A program made the position numbers and the translations under genes. The notes beneath the pieces are model-generated. The model did not search any database, had not been told where the DNA came from, and saw only the letters and a list, made by a program, of their open reading frames with translations. From positions 1-34,210 of the forward strand of contig JWZX01003332.1 of the NCBI GenBank assembly GCA_001275005.1: a stretch of DNA of 34,210 nucleotides, read 5' to 3'. Origin of the DNA: Chrysochromulina tobinii (Eukaryota > Haptophyta > Prymnesiales > Chrysochromulinaceae). This document shows positions 9,165 to 18,336 of this stretch, in pieces. Position 1 is the first letter of the stretch; each line of letters starts with the position of its first letter.

Positions 9165-9911
9165 ATGCCGCAGATCACGTGGGGCAAGGCCGGCGAAGGC
9201 ACATGGCAAAAGGTGGGCGACGCGTGCAACGTGTGTGGCCCCGATGGCTGCGACCACACGCACATGCCCACCGGCCTTGAGCAGTCGCTTGAGGAGATGG
9301 AGTTCGCGCGCTCCGCTTGCAGCGCGGCGCAGGCCGGCGACCTCGAGAAGCTGCGGCGCTGCTTGGAGCGCAACCCGGCCGCCGTTTATCACGATGGTGG
9401 CAACGGACGCACAGGTTACACGCCGCTTCACTACGCGGCTCGCAGCGGCAGCACGGATTGCGTCTCGCTGCTGCTGCGCAGCTCCGCGCCCGTGTTAGCA
9501 CGCACGACCGGCGGCGCGACGCCGCTCATGCGGGCGGCGACTGCCGGGCACGCGGCCGTCTGCACGCTGCTGCTGCGCGCAGGCTCGGAGGCCCTTGCAT
9601 TCGACAGCGACGGCGAAACGCCGCTGCACAAGGCAGCGGCGGCGCAGCAGCCCGAGGCCTTCAAGGTGCTGCTGAAGGCGTGCCCGGACGCGGCCGAGAT
9701 GCTCAACCGGCGTGGCAAGCGGCCTTGGGATTTGTTGGCTCTCGACGTCGCGGCAGCCGCCGTCCTGGTCGCCCCGGCTCCTGCTTCTGCTACGCCCGAG
9801 GCGGTCGTCGCCGAAAGCCCAGTGAGCGCGCCCATGAGGCCGTCCTGTGAGACGGCCGGGTACATTGCACGCAGGGGTAGTTCAAAATCAGGTGGTCGGG
9901 ATAGTGTGTGA
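9165..9911 (+). CDS. ANKRD39: Ankyrin repeat domain protein 39 (ANKRD39) homologue
   Basis: A 248-residue protein resembling animal ANKRD39, a small ankyrin protein (human about 183 residues). The N-terminus holds the short Cys/His cluster (CNVCGPDGCDHTH) that precedes a conserved LEQSLEEMEFAR helix, followed by about four ankyrin repeats: TGYTPLHYAARSGSTDCVSL, GGATPLMRAATAGHAAVCTL, DGETPLHKAAAAQQPEAFKV and a degenerate last one ending RRGKRPWDLL. The role is protein-protein binding; function is poorly defined in any organism. The open frame extends up to 9111, but that codon is TTG, so the ATG at 9165 is used. The last ~65 residues exceed the animal protein, and the final ~11 codons (SSKSGGRDSV) come from a copy of the 78-bp repeat family, so the native C-terminus may have been replaced. 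Confidence 0.85.
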   Translation: MPQITWGKAGEGTWQKVGDACNVCGPDGCDHTHMPTGLEQSLEEMEFARSACSAAQAGDLEKLRRCLERNPAAVYHDGGNGRTGYTPLHYAARSGSTDCVSLLLRSSAPVLARTTGGATPLMRAATAGHAAVCTLLLRAGSEALAFDSDGETPLHKAAAAQQPEAFKVLLKACPDAAEMLNRRGKRPWDLLALDVAAAAVLVAPAPASATPEAVVAESPVSAPMRPSCETAGYIARRGSSKSGGRDSV

Positions 9912-10009
9912 ATCCAGAAAGACCATCTTCCTCTACCACTTTGGGTCGATCACTCAGTTCTAAAATCAGTTTGTGGAGATTTAAGTGGGGATAGTGTCAA
10001 GTGTGTGAA
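9877..10009. repeat. Second locus of the 78-bp repeat (copies C and D)
   Basis: Copy C (9877-9950) matches copy A over gttcaaaatcaggtggt, gggatagtgtgtgaatccag and the ctttgggtc end with few differences. It is followed by a diverged copy D (9951-10009) starting cactcagttctaaaatcag and containing an internal expansion. The order and orientation are the same as at 1799-1952. The first 35 bases of copy C form the end of the ANKRD39 reading frame. Confidence 0.88.
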
Positions 10010-10251
10010 ACAATCTTCAATCTAGCGTGCATCCTGCACAGAATACGTGAATACCTGGCTCCCGCGTTGCAAACCAAACCTTGGCGGCACACTATCCATA
10101 GTGGCGGCACCAGGCACACTGGCGGCACAGTGCACACGGACAGGTCTCGTGATCCGGCACCCCCCGGTGTTTTTGAACCGTAGAACGGCGGAGGCACCAC
10201 AGAGGGGAGACCTTCCAATGCCTTGCCTACGCCGACCGTTGGTGCGGCCAG
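9912..10251. other. Intergenic region between ANKRD39 and the CTD-phosphatase gene
   Basis: Besides repeat copies C and D, the region has three near-tandem ggcggcac units (10083-10130) in a cac/gtg-rich stretch. It should hold the 3' UTR of ANKRD39 and the promoter of the phosphatase gene. No gene is seen. Confidence 0.4.
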
Positions 10252-10795
10252 ATGTTCAGTCCGCGCGGTGCTGAAGGCAGCTCGAGCACGCCTGCACCTC
10301 CAGGCTCCACGCCTCGCTCTGCCGGCCTGCTGGGCTCGTTGAGCAAGATGCTTTGGTCTCCAACGGAGGGCGCAGAGGACGGTGCGGCAGGAAGTGTGCG
10401 CTCACCAGATCTGAGCAACGCTGCTGCACAGGACTCGTTCATGACGCAGTCGCCGCGTGGGCACGCGAGCCCATCGTATGGTAATGATGGACTCGCCAGC
10501 CCTCGCGGACTGAGCTCACCGCAGATGGGTGGCGCGAGCAGTAGCAGCCAGCAAGACGCTGCGCCACCTACACCGCGCAGTAGCGGTCTGCTCGACACGC
10601 TTTTCTCGCCTGTATTCACTTTCTTCGGCACGAAGGCGGAGGGTGGCGCCGACGGCAGCAGCGCCGACGTATCAACAGACGAAGCGGCAGAGGCAGCGGC
10701 TGCCGCTGCCGTTGCCGCTGAAGCTGCTGCTACGGCTGCTGCAGCGGCAGCGGCCGCCGAGGCTCAGGCGACCGCTCGCGCGAGGGCTGCAGAGA

Positions 10796-10846
<51 letters not shown>

Positions 10847-11499
10847 CCGAGGGCGGCGAGCTTGAGTTCGATCCATATGCCTTCATCCGGACGCTGCCGC
10901 CGTGCCCGCGGCTCACGCGGCCGGTGTGCTTGCCCAAGAAGACTCGCGGCACGCCTCCCATCTCTCTCGTGCTCGACCTCGACGAGACGCTGCTGCACTC
11001 GTCCATCGTGCCGCTGCCCACGTACGACATCGTCTTCCCGGTGCACTTCAACAACTTCAACTACCAGGTATATGTGCGTAAGCGGCCTCACATGGACTTC
11101 TTCATGGAGCGTGTCTCCAAGCTCTTTGAGATCATCGTGTTCACCGCCTCCCAGAAGGTGTACGCCGACAAGCTGCTCTCGATCATTGACCCGCAGCGCA
11201 AGTGGATCAAGCACCGCGTCTTCCGCGACTCGTGCGTGCTCGTCGAGGGCAACTACCTCAAAGACTTGCAGATCCTCGGCCGCGACCTGACCAAGGCCGC
11301 TATCGTGGACAACTCCCCACAGGCCTTCGGCTTCCAGCTCGACAACGGCATCCCCATCGAGTCGTGGTTCGACGACCAGAGCGACACGGAGCTGCTCAAA
11401 CTGCTGCCCTTCCTCGAGAAGATGGCCGAGGTCGAAGACGTGCGCCCGGGCATCCGCGAGCACTTTGGGCTGCACGAGCTCGTCTATGGACGCTCCTGA
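10252..11499 (+). CDS. CTDSPL2: CTD small phosphatase-like protein (CTDSPL2/SCP type)
   Basis: A 415-residue HAD-superfamily Ser/Thr phosphatase. The catalytic FCP1-homology (NIF) domain covers about residues 230-410, with the nucleophile motif DLDET at 242-246 (first Asp nucleophile, second Asp acid/base), a [11 protein letters not shown] segment, [16 protein letters not shown] and [20 protein letters not shown], all matching CTDSPL2. Relatives dephosphorylate phospho-Ser/Thr-Pro sites such as the RNA polymerase II C-terminal domain or SMADs. The N-terminal half is disordered: Ser/Pro-rich with repeated SPR motifs, then Ala-rich, then a 16-residue polyQ encoded by almost pure CAG (10798-10845). 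The ATG at 10252 is the first in frame. No intron is required. The assignment of the catalytic domain is firm; orthology to CTDSPL2 rather than other SCPs rests on the C-terminal half. Confidence 0.92.
10798..10845 (+). repeat. CAG microsatellite encoding polyglutamine
   Basis: Fifteen CAG codons followed by one CAA encode 16 glutamines inside the phosphatase linker. The low interruption rate suggests length polymorphism. Confidence 0.95.
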
Positions 11500-12070
11500 G
11501 CGCGCGCTGAGCGGCTCGCCTCGTCGGGCCCTCTGTCAGGGAGACGGTGGGAGAGGCTATACTCCAGCAGCTGCAATGGGGCCAGGAGGAGGCAGCAGGC
11601 AGAGGGTGTTGGGCTTTGGGCGGCATGCAATATGTTCTGCGCGACGCGAGGGTCTCGCCCGTCGCCGGGACCCCGTGAAAGTGTGTGTTCGACGCCCGAA
11701 CTGCGCGTTAAGGGTGATGAGAGTGTCCATGTGTTTTGATATTTGTTATGCGCGTGGTTATGGGAAGCGTGAGGTGTCTGGAGTCGTGACCGCGGCATAT
11801 ATGGTTCGTACACGCTTGCATGCGCATGATGCACGTCGTCGTACGTCGAGGTTTGAAGCGTTGATGTTAACTATAATTACTATAATCTAAAAAATTCGCT
11901 ACGACGGGTTTTGAAGTGACAAGTGTGCGACAAGTGTGGAGGGTTCAGGGCGACAAACAGTACACGTCGATCTTCACGAATCAGGAGTTCGATCCCGCAC
12001 CCGCCCGTCCGAGTCTCCAGACTCCGGTCTGCGTAACTGACGGTGGGGGCGGCGTGGTCGCTGCCGTCCT
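11500..12070. other. Convergent intergenic region
   Basis: This 571-base stretch lies between two converging stop codons. An AT-rich block (about 11866-11895, ttaactataattactataat) is the only conspicuous element and may mark the 3' ends of both transcripts. No gene or RNA is recognised. Confidence 0.4.
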
Positions 12071-13627
12071 CTACTTCTTCTGCAGACATGAGCGCAGCGC
12101 GTCACATATATTATTCTCTGCCACGACCTCCGTTCTGGCCTTGCGTGGCCCGCCACCGCCGCGCCCGCCCAAGCCACAAGCCTTCTTCCAGCCCCCAAAG
12201 GCCTGAAAGATTTCTTTCGATTTGAGCATCATCAGCCCCTTGCGCATCTGCTCACGGAGGCGCCGTTCTTCGCGGATTTTCTCGCGCCACGAGTTCCACG
12301 CTTTGTAGAATGGGCGCAGGATCAAGCTGATGGCAGCAAGCCGCATCAGCCGCATCTTCTCACGCATGATGTACGCAACCTCTTGCCATCGACTTAAGCC
12401 CATTGCAAGCTTCTTATTGATCAGCCTCTTCAGCGCCTGGTTCGCAATGTCCTTGATTCGCTGCGCACGCTCTTCGTCTCGCGCACGGTCGCTCGCTGAG
12501 CGAGCGTCCTCCACCTCTTCAATCTGCTGCAGGGCCAGACTGGTCGACGAGCCGTTCTTGATCGAGTCGTGCTTGAGCTTGACCTCTTTAATCTTCGTCT
12601 CCAACGCCCTTTTCGCCCGCTGGGCGGCGTGGCTGAGCCGCATCTGCTCTCGGTGATGATCCATGGCCTTCTTTTGGAAGGCGGCGAGGTGGGTGGACGC
12701 TTCGTGTAGGTCGAGAAACTGGTTACCGTTGTCGTCCAGCACCTCGAAGAGGGCATGTGCCTTGGCCTGAGTAACTCCTGGGATGAGATTATGCACCATG
12801 AACTCAAAATCGGACTTGCTCATGCCCTCGACGTGTGTTGAGTACATGCCAACGAAATCGGTCGCCTTGACGCGGCGCTTGCCGCACGCCATGCCCAGCT
12901 GCACCTCAAAATCGTTGCCCGTCTGCATCATAAACTCGAGCCGCGCCATCTCTGCTAGTCGATGCTGAGCTTCCATTTCGTGTGCCTCCTTCACATCATC
13001 CGCGAGCGAGCGTAGCTGCGCGGCTTGCGCTTTCCGCTCCTCCTTCATGATGCTAACCTCCGACTCGTAGGCAAGGCCCATCTTTTTCCACTCCACCAAC
13101 CAACCCTTGAGCTCCTCTGTGGTGAGAATGCCATCTCCGTCATTATCGAGCTCCCCAAAGAGTTGGTCCATTTCCTGGGTCGAGAGGTCCTCCATCTGGC
13201 ACGAAACCATTAGCTTTTTCACCTTCGCCCTGAACTCGCCCTTGTTGATCGTACCGTCGCCTGAGGTGTCCCAATCTCTGATCATCTTGGCCATGCCGTT
13301 CGCGTCCGCAACGTCCTTAGCTCCCCCTTTCAAGGCTGACGCGTTTAGAGCGATGCCGACCTTCTCCCTGGGCTTGGGCCCATATTTGCCTGACTCGAGT
13401 TCCACCGCTTCTTTGATGAGGTCTTCTACTTGAAACGTGATCGAAAGCTTGGTCTCGGAGAGCTTTGGCTTGATCACGTGGTCGAGCCCAGCGTATTTGC
13501 CCTCAATAGGCACCTCTGGCGGTGGGATGAAAGGGTGCGCCTTCACGGCATTCGTCTTCACGCGGAATAAGCGCCTCGACTGCCGCGGAGTCCAAATGTT
13601 CGGTGCGCCGGTACCAAAGAATGGCAT
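12071..13627 (-). CDS. EF-hand protein with C-terminal Sfi1-like repeats
   Basis: A 518-residue protein. Two canonical EF-hand loops, DTSGDGTINKGE (120-131) and DNDGDGILTTEE (161-172), form a pair. A weaker loop, DDNGNQFLDLHE (298-309), lies further on after a Glu/Met-rich helical segment. The second half is charged and helical. Near the C-terminus three spaced aromatic/Trp motifs (SRWQEVAYI, FYKAWNSWREK, FQAFGGWKKA) resemble the centrin-binding repeats of Sfi1. The protein therefore probably senses Ca2+ and may work at centrin-containing fibres or basal bodies; this is inference. The frame reaches 13738, but that codon is GTG, and the first ATG is at 13627 (MPFFGTGAPNIW). The family is otherwise not recognised. 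Confidence 0.82.
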   Translation of the reverse strand: MPFFGTGAPNIWTPRQSRRLFRVKTNAVKAHPFIPPPEVPIEGKYAGLDHVIKPKLSETKLSITFQVEDLIKEAVELESGKYGPKPREKVGIALNASALKGGAKDVADANGMAKMIRDWDTSGDGTINKGEFRAKVKKLMVSCQMEDLSTQEMDQLFGELDNDGDGILTTEELKGWLVEWKKMGLAYESEVSIMKEERKAQAAQLRSLADDVKEAHEMEAQHRLAEMARLEFMMQTGNDFEVQLGMACGKRRVKATDFVGMYSTHVEGMSKSDFEFMVHNLIPGVTQAKAHALFEVLDDNGNQFLDLHEASTHLAAFQKKAMDHHREQMRLSHAAQRAKRALETKIKEVKLKHDSIKNGSSTSLALQQIEEVEDARSASDRARDEERAQRIKDIANQALKRLINKKLAMGLSRWQEVAYIMREKMRLMRLAAISLILRPFYKAWNSWREKIREERRLREQMRKGLMMLKSKEIFQAFGGWKKACGLGGRGGGGPRKARTEVVAENNICDALRSCLQKK

Positions 13628-14459
13628 CCCGGCACAGGTCGAGTGTCTCTGTGGCGCCTGAGCTCGTCGAGAGAGGGCGTCGATGGCGTTTTCGAGGCCA
13701 AGTACTGTAGCAAACTTGAAGTTTGGGTTCCGTCTCACATTTTCAGTCAGTCAGTCAGTTTCGTGTGTACAAATAGCTTGGAAAGGGGTGGGGGAGTACG
13801 TGCACGCGCTCACGCGTGCGTTGCCTTGCATCGCGGTCCCCCCATAGAACACAAAGACTACTTATTCCATCATCCCAAGAGTCGGAAGCGTGCAGGGGAT
13901 GGTCGATAATGCATGATGCAGTTCGGTTTCGACATTCCGAGTACATTCAACATTGTCGATTCAGATACTTATTACTTTGCTCTTTGGTCACCCGCGGCGC
14001 GCCGGTGCGCATCACATGTACAGCGATTAGGCGTGCACCCATGTGTGCCGTCGGAATCCTCGCTCCTCGGCGCTCGAGCGACAGCGAGTAATTTTTTGCT
14101 CGAAATTTTTGACGACACACTGCACACTCTACACTGAGTCAACACTGACCTGCGCGAGTGACAGACACCGACAGCGAGAGACGTCCGTGTAACCGAGGAG
14201 ATACACAGAGATACACGTCACGCAAGCGTATGTGACGATGCTTGACATACACATGATTACATGCATGCAGTGTATCTCTGGCTCCCTCAGCTAATATTAG
14301 CTGTCGTCACCCGTTCTCGGCCCTTTCTCGCTGACCTCTCTCCTCCTGCCTCAGTCGTGGCCGCCGCGCCACCACCGCCTTCGCCTCGACTGCCAGACTG
14401 CTGCTCCGTTCAGCACACTCTGCTGCTGTTGCTGCTGCTGCTTCTGCCGCTACTGCGGC
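13628..14459. other. Intergenic region between SF3B3 and the EF-hand gene
   Basis: This 832-base region contains a short tcag tandem repeat (about 13743-13759), several AT-rich patches and a CTG/CTT-rich stretch (about 14397-14460) next to the SF3B3 stop. It should include the EF-hand gene promoter and the SF3B3 3' UTR. The open frames here are short and show no domain. Confidence 0.45.
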
Positions 14460-17400
14460 TCATGTGATGCGGTTGGCAAGCTCCTCGAGCTTTTTGGCAA
14501 TCTCGGCGGGTGAGCGATCGAGCTCCTGGGCGATCGCGCTCTGCTGATCGGGCGAAAGACCGGTGAACAGCTGGCAAAAGTCGCCGTCGACGACGCCCTT
14601 CGCTGGGAAATAGGCCGAGCGGAATAAGAGATGATCGCGCCCGCTCAGCGGCGGCGCCTCCTGCCGCAAGTGCATCTCGAGCGCCTGCATCAGCTCGAGG
14701 TCATCTTTGGAAGTGAGGGGCAGCAGCGCGCCCACGCCGCCCATGATTGTCGTGTAAAGCAGCACCTCGGTGCAGCCCGGGCCGAGCGATGCCTTCTGCA
14801 GTGAAGTGGTCGTCTCGCCCACGTGGAATTGCACCACTTCGTCCGATTTGGAAGGGGCGCCGTTGAGCGCGAGCGTCTCACTACTCGCGGCCGACGAGAG
14901 CAGCTGCGCGTCGTCCACGTCATCGGACACCTCCTGCGGCAGTCGCGTCACGAAGAGGTTGCCAAATTTGTCGGCTCCTGCGAGCGTGTTCGCGTCAAGC
15001 ACGGTCGAGGCGGTCAGCCAGCGCGGGGCGACGTCATCGGCGAAGAGCACAAAATTGTTCTCCTGCCGCTGGTACTTGATGTAGTGGAACGACTCCGCAA
15101 GGTCTCCCACGTAGACACGGGAGGGCGAGATGACGTGGATGGACTGTACCATCGTGGGGAGACCTTTGAACTCGGATTTGCGCAGCAGCTTCTTCTTTCC
15201 CATGTCGTACAGGCGCAGTCGGCTGCCCACACCGGCGAGCAGACGGCCGCCGAAGGCTGCGAGCGCTTTGGGCACATCTTCCACCTGCGTCTTGTGCACC
15301 AACTCGAGCTTGGTGTTCCCCTCGGCGAACTGGTATACGTGGATGAAGGCGGCGGTGAGCTGCCGAGGGTGCAGCGTCATGTCGCGCACCGTGCCCACCA
15401 TGACGAAGGTCTCGCCCGCCCGGTCGCGCACCGGCACCATCGCGAGGGACAGAGCCGCCTCGTTGTCACCCAACTCGAGCACTGAGAGTGTCTGGCGTGT
15501 GACCGGGTCGACGAGACGGATGCACGAGGCCCACTTGCCCGGCTGTGCGCGCGGCACGCCAATCTTGCTCTCCATGAGCATCCCCTCGGCCTCCTCGTCG
15601 TCCGCGTCCACGACTGTGCCCGCGGGCACGGGAGGCGTCACGCCGACGGCCTCGTACAGCTGCGCCTTCTCATCCTCGTTGTACGCGTTGTGATCCGTCT
15701 CAATGATGACGAGATGACCCGAGACCGAATGCGTGGCGAGCTTGCGCGGCGTGTACCGAAGTGGGACCGACTCCGCGTTGAAAGCATCGCCCAGCTTGTC
15801 CAGCGACAGGATGCGCAGCGTGTTGCCCGCGATGGCCACCACACCCTCCGGGCAGTGCTCCGACGCGAAGGACGAGCCGTACTCGAGCGCCTGGTACGCG
15901 AGCGGCGAGGTGAGGAGCGCAAACTGGTGGCAGTAGGCTGCCCAGGGGCGGGACGAGAGTGCGAGGACGCCCTCGTGCCCGCCTAGAGGCAGCCGAAAGA
16001 GCTTCACGGCGCGCGCGCCTAGGAAGCGAGTGCGCGAGTCCGAGAGCTGTCCGGTTCGAGGGTCGAGTCGCGCGCGCAGCAGCACGCCGTTGGAGAGCCC
16101 AATGCACAGGAAGAGAGCGGCGGCGCCCGCGCCGGCGCGCCCGATAGGCATCGAGACGAGCGCGGCCGCCTCCGCCTGCGCCGGCAGCGCGAGCACTGCA
16201 AGCACTGTCATACAGTCATCCGGATCCAGCGAGAGGATGCGGATCGTGTTGTCCCAGCCACCCACGGCCAAGAAGCGAGAGCGCTGCCTCCCTTCGGGCA
16301 CGGCCCCAATCTCGAGGCAAGCGACCTCGTGCCCCATGTCCTTCTTGTCCATCTCGGCGAGCGTGCCCGCCGCGTCCAGCTCGAAGTAGATCACCTCGCC
16401 GCCCGAGAGCGAGAGCACCACCTGCTTGTGGTTCGCCGTCGCATTGATGATCGGCTTCCCCTTAGGCGGCCTCCACTCATTCACACGCCCGTCGGAGCGT
16501 ACGTGTCGAATGCCTGCCGGGTGGACCTGCATCATCGCGTCGTCACCGACGAGCCCGACGAAGAGCGTGGGCGTGTCGGCCTTGAGCCCGCTGTCCGTCA
16601 CCTCCTCAACCGTCTCGCCGATCGAGAGCACGAGCGTCGCGTTGACGAAGCTTACCACGATGTATCGGTCATACGGGTCGTCTCGCCGCTTCTTCACGGT
16701 CCAGACGGCGTTCGGGTTGCCGGGCAGCTCGGATACAGCCATCTCGCTCACGGCGAGCCCGTGCTGCAGCAGCCGCAGCGTCGAGCGCGGCCCACGCCCG
16801 CATAGCGCTGCGATCGACGGCGTGCCGCTTTTGGTCGGATCAACGAGCTTGGCGTCCACAATGGGGCACAGGGACTCCATATCGTCCACGTGCAGCAGGT
16901 TGCGCAGCGGGCGCGGCACGAGCGGCACGACGGCAAAATCTTCGGCCTCGAACTGCTTTGAGCTGCACGTGGGCGAGTCGTCATCCTCGCCGATGCCCTG
17001 GAATTGGTAGAAGCTGTGGTTGGCGAACTCGGCGGCGCAAAAGAGGAAACCACTCTTGAGGATGCATAATGCGACACAAGGCGGGACACTGTCGAGGTAG
17101 CGGCAGCGCAGCTCGGCGACGAGCTCGCCCTCGACGGTGAGCGTGAGCTTGTACAGGTCGCCGCACTCGGACTGCACCAGGATGAAGTAATGGTCTCGTT
17201 GCCGGTGCACCGCCGCCGCGATGATGAGCAACCCGTGGGCGGTAGGTAGGTCCTTGCGCCGGGGAAGTGCGCACCGACGCTCGGGCTGGGTGGGCGATTT
17301 ATAGACGACGAAGTTCTCGGAGCAAACGATGACGCCGCCCGGACCGTCGGCGCCGCCTGGCACCGCCACGAGCTTATTCGCCGTCGGGTCCACCGCGTCC

Positions 17401-18068
17401 GACCACTTACGCACCACGTGATTGAGACCGAGGTCGAGCTCGTAGTACACGAGGAGCTTCTCGTAGAGTACCTCGCGTGTGTCGGGCTCGTTCTCGACCT
17501 CCTCGGTGTCGACCTCGAGCGCAGCGAAGATCGGGTTGTCGAAGCCTACGTCCACGCCGATCAGGTCGAAGCACACCGTTGCGCTCTTGTGCGCCTCGAG
17601 CGGGCTCGAGATCGTGAGGCGCGCCGCCGAGTCGCGGTTTAGGATGTACACGAGCTTCTGCTTCTCGACCGCGCCGATCATGACCGCGCGCCCGCGTGGG
17701 TCGACCGCCACGTACTGTCCGGGCACGATGCGCCGCACGCCCGTCTTGCCGTACGTCTCCGCGTGCACGCGATCAAAGCACTGCTTGTCCGCAGAGTACT
17801 CGAGGATGACAATCTTGCCCGAGTCGCTGCCGATGACGATGTAGTCGCGGTTGCCACCTGTAAGCCGGCACGTGGCGAGCGAACGAATAATGCCGAACAC
17901 CTCCGTCGCGTGCACCGTCTGCACCTTGCCATGGTCATCTGGCCGTATGAGCTCGAGCACTTTGCCGCGGGCGACCACCAGCTCCTGCTGCTTTGGCGCG
18001 GAGAAGTTGCCGTACACCGCGGCGGTGATGCCGCTGCTCTTCTGCAGCGTGAGCGAGTAGAGGTGCAT
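14460..18068 (-). CDS. SF3B3: Splicing factor 3B subunit 3 (SF3B3/SAP130/Rse1)
   Basis: A 1,202-residue, apparently intron-free gene for the U2 snRNP component SF3b130; human SF3B3 has 1,217 residues. The start MHLYSLTLQKSSGITAAVYG and the following FSAPKQQELVVARGKVLELI are diagnostic for SF3B3 rather than its paralogues DDB1 and CPSF160. The protein should form three WD40-like beta propellers (MMS1-type N-terminal region and CPSF_A C-terminal region) that scaffold SF3b at the branch site. The C-terminus (LSPDQQSAIAQELDRSPAEI to the end) also matches the family. The open frame begins with GTG at 18071; the ATG at 18068 is the start. Retention of the full-length gene agrees with the conventional GT-AG intron seen in the kinase gene. 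Confidence 0.96.
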   Translation of the reverse strand: MHLYSLTLQKSSGITAAVYGNFSAPKQQELVVARGKVLELIRPDDHGKVQTVHATEVFGIIRSLATCRLTGGNRDYIVIGSDSGKIVILEYSADKQCFDRVHAETYGKTGVRRIVPGQYVAVDPRGRAVMIGAVEKQKLVYILNRDSAARLTISSPLEAHKSATVCFDLIGVDVGFDNPIFAALEVDTEEVENEPDTREVLYEKLLVYYELDLGLNHVVRKWSDAVDPTANKLVAVPGGADGPGGVIVCSENFVVYKSPTQPERRCALPRRKDLPTAHGLLIIAAAVHRQRDHYFILVQSECGDLYKLTLTVEGELVAELRCRYLDSVPPCVALCILKSGFLFCAAEFANHSFYQFQGIGEDDDSPTCSSKQFEAEDFAVVPLVPRPLRNLLHVDDMESLCPIVDAKLVDPTKSGTPSIAALCGRGPRSTLRLLQHGLAVSEMAVSELPGNPNAVWTVKKRRDDPYDRYIVVSFVNATLVLSIGETVEEVTDSGLKADTPTLFVGLVGDDAMMQVHPAGIRHVRSDGRVNEWRPPKGKPIINATANHKQVVLSLSGGEVIYFELDAAGTLAEMDKKDMGHEVACLEIGAVPEGRQRSRFLAVGGWDNTIRILSLDPDDCMTVLAVLALPAQAEAAALVSMPIGRAGAGAAALFLCIGLSNGVLLRARLDPRTGQLSDSRTRFLGARAVKLFRLPLGGHEGVLALSSRPWAAYCHQFALLTSPLAYQALEYGSSFASEHCPEGVVAIAGNTLRILSLDKLGDAFNAESVPLRYTPRKLATHSVSGHLVIIETDHNAYNEDEKAQLYEAVGVTPPVPAGTVVDADDEEAEGMLMESKIGVPRAQPGKWASCIRLVDPVTRQTLSVLELGDNEAALSLAMVPVRDRAGETFVMVGTVRDMTLHPRQLTAAFIHVYQFAEGNTKLELVHKTQVEDVPKALAAFGGRLLAGVGSRLRLYDMGKKKLLRKSEFKGLPTMVQSIHVISPSRVYVGDLAESFHYIKYQRQENNFVLFADDVAPRWLTASTVLDANTLAGADKFGNLFVTRLPQEVSDDVDDAQLLSSAASSETLALNGAPSKSDEVVQFHVGETTTSLQKASLGPGCTEVLLYTTIMGGVGALLPLTSKDDLELMQALEMHLRQEAPPLSGRDHLLFRSAYFPAKGVVDGDFCQLFTGLSPDQQSAIAQELDRSPAEIAKKLEELANRIT

Positions 18069-18336
18069 CACGATACGACGCCGCTCACTGCCGCGATCAC
18101 GCGCTCTCAGTCTGGCTCCGACTTTCGTGCGACGTGTGCTCTTTTCCGACTTGCTGCGCAGCTCTGTGAAATGAATATCGAACTAGCGCCGCGCGCTCGC
18201 GCTCGCTCTCGAGCTCGTCACAATTCTTCACACCTGCACGGTTAGGAGGGTTCATCGCTCTCTTCTACATGTATGGCCCTTCGCAAAGACGAGCACTTCC
18301 GTACGCCAAGCTCGCATTCATCCAGCAAGCGTGCCG
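18069..18336. promoter_or_regulatory. Divergent promoter region, SF3B3 / exonuclease
   Basis: These 268 bases separate the divergent starts of SF3B3 and the broken exonuclease gene. A cgcgctcgcgctcgctctcg stretch (18190-18209) is notable. No motif is assigned. Confidence 0.35.
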
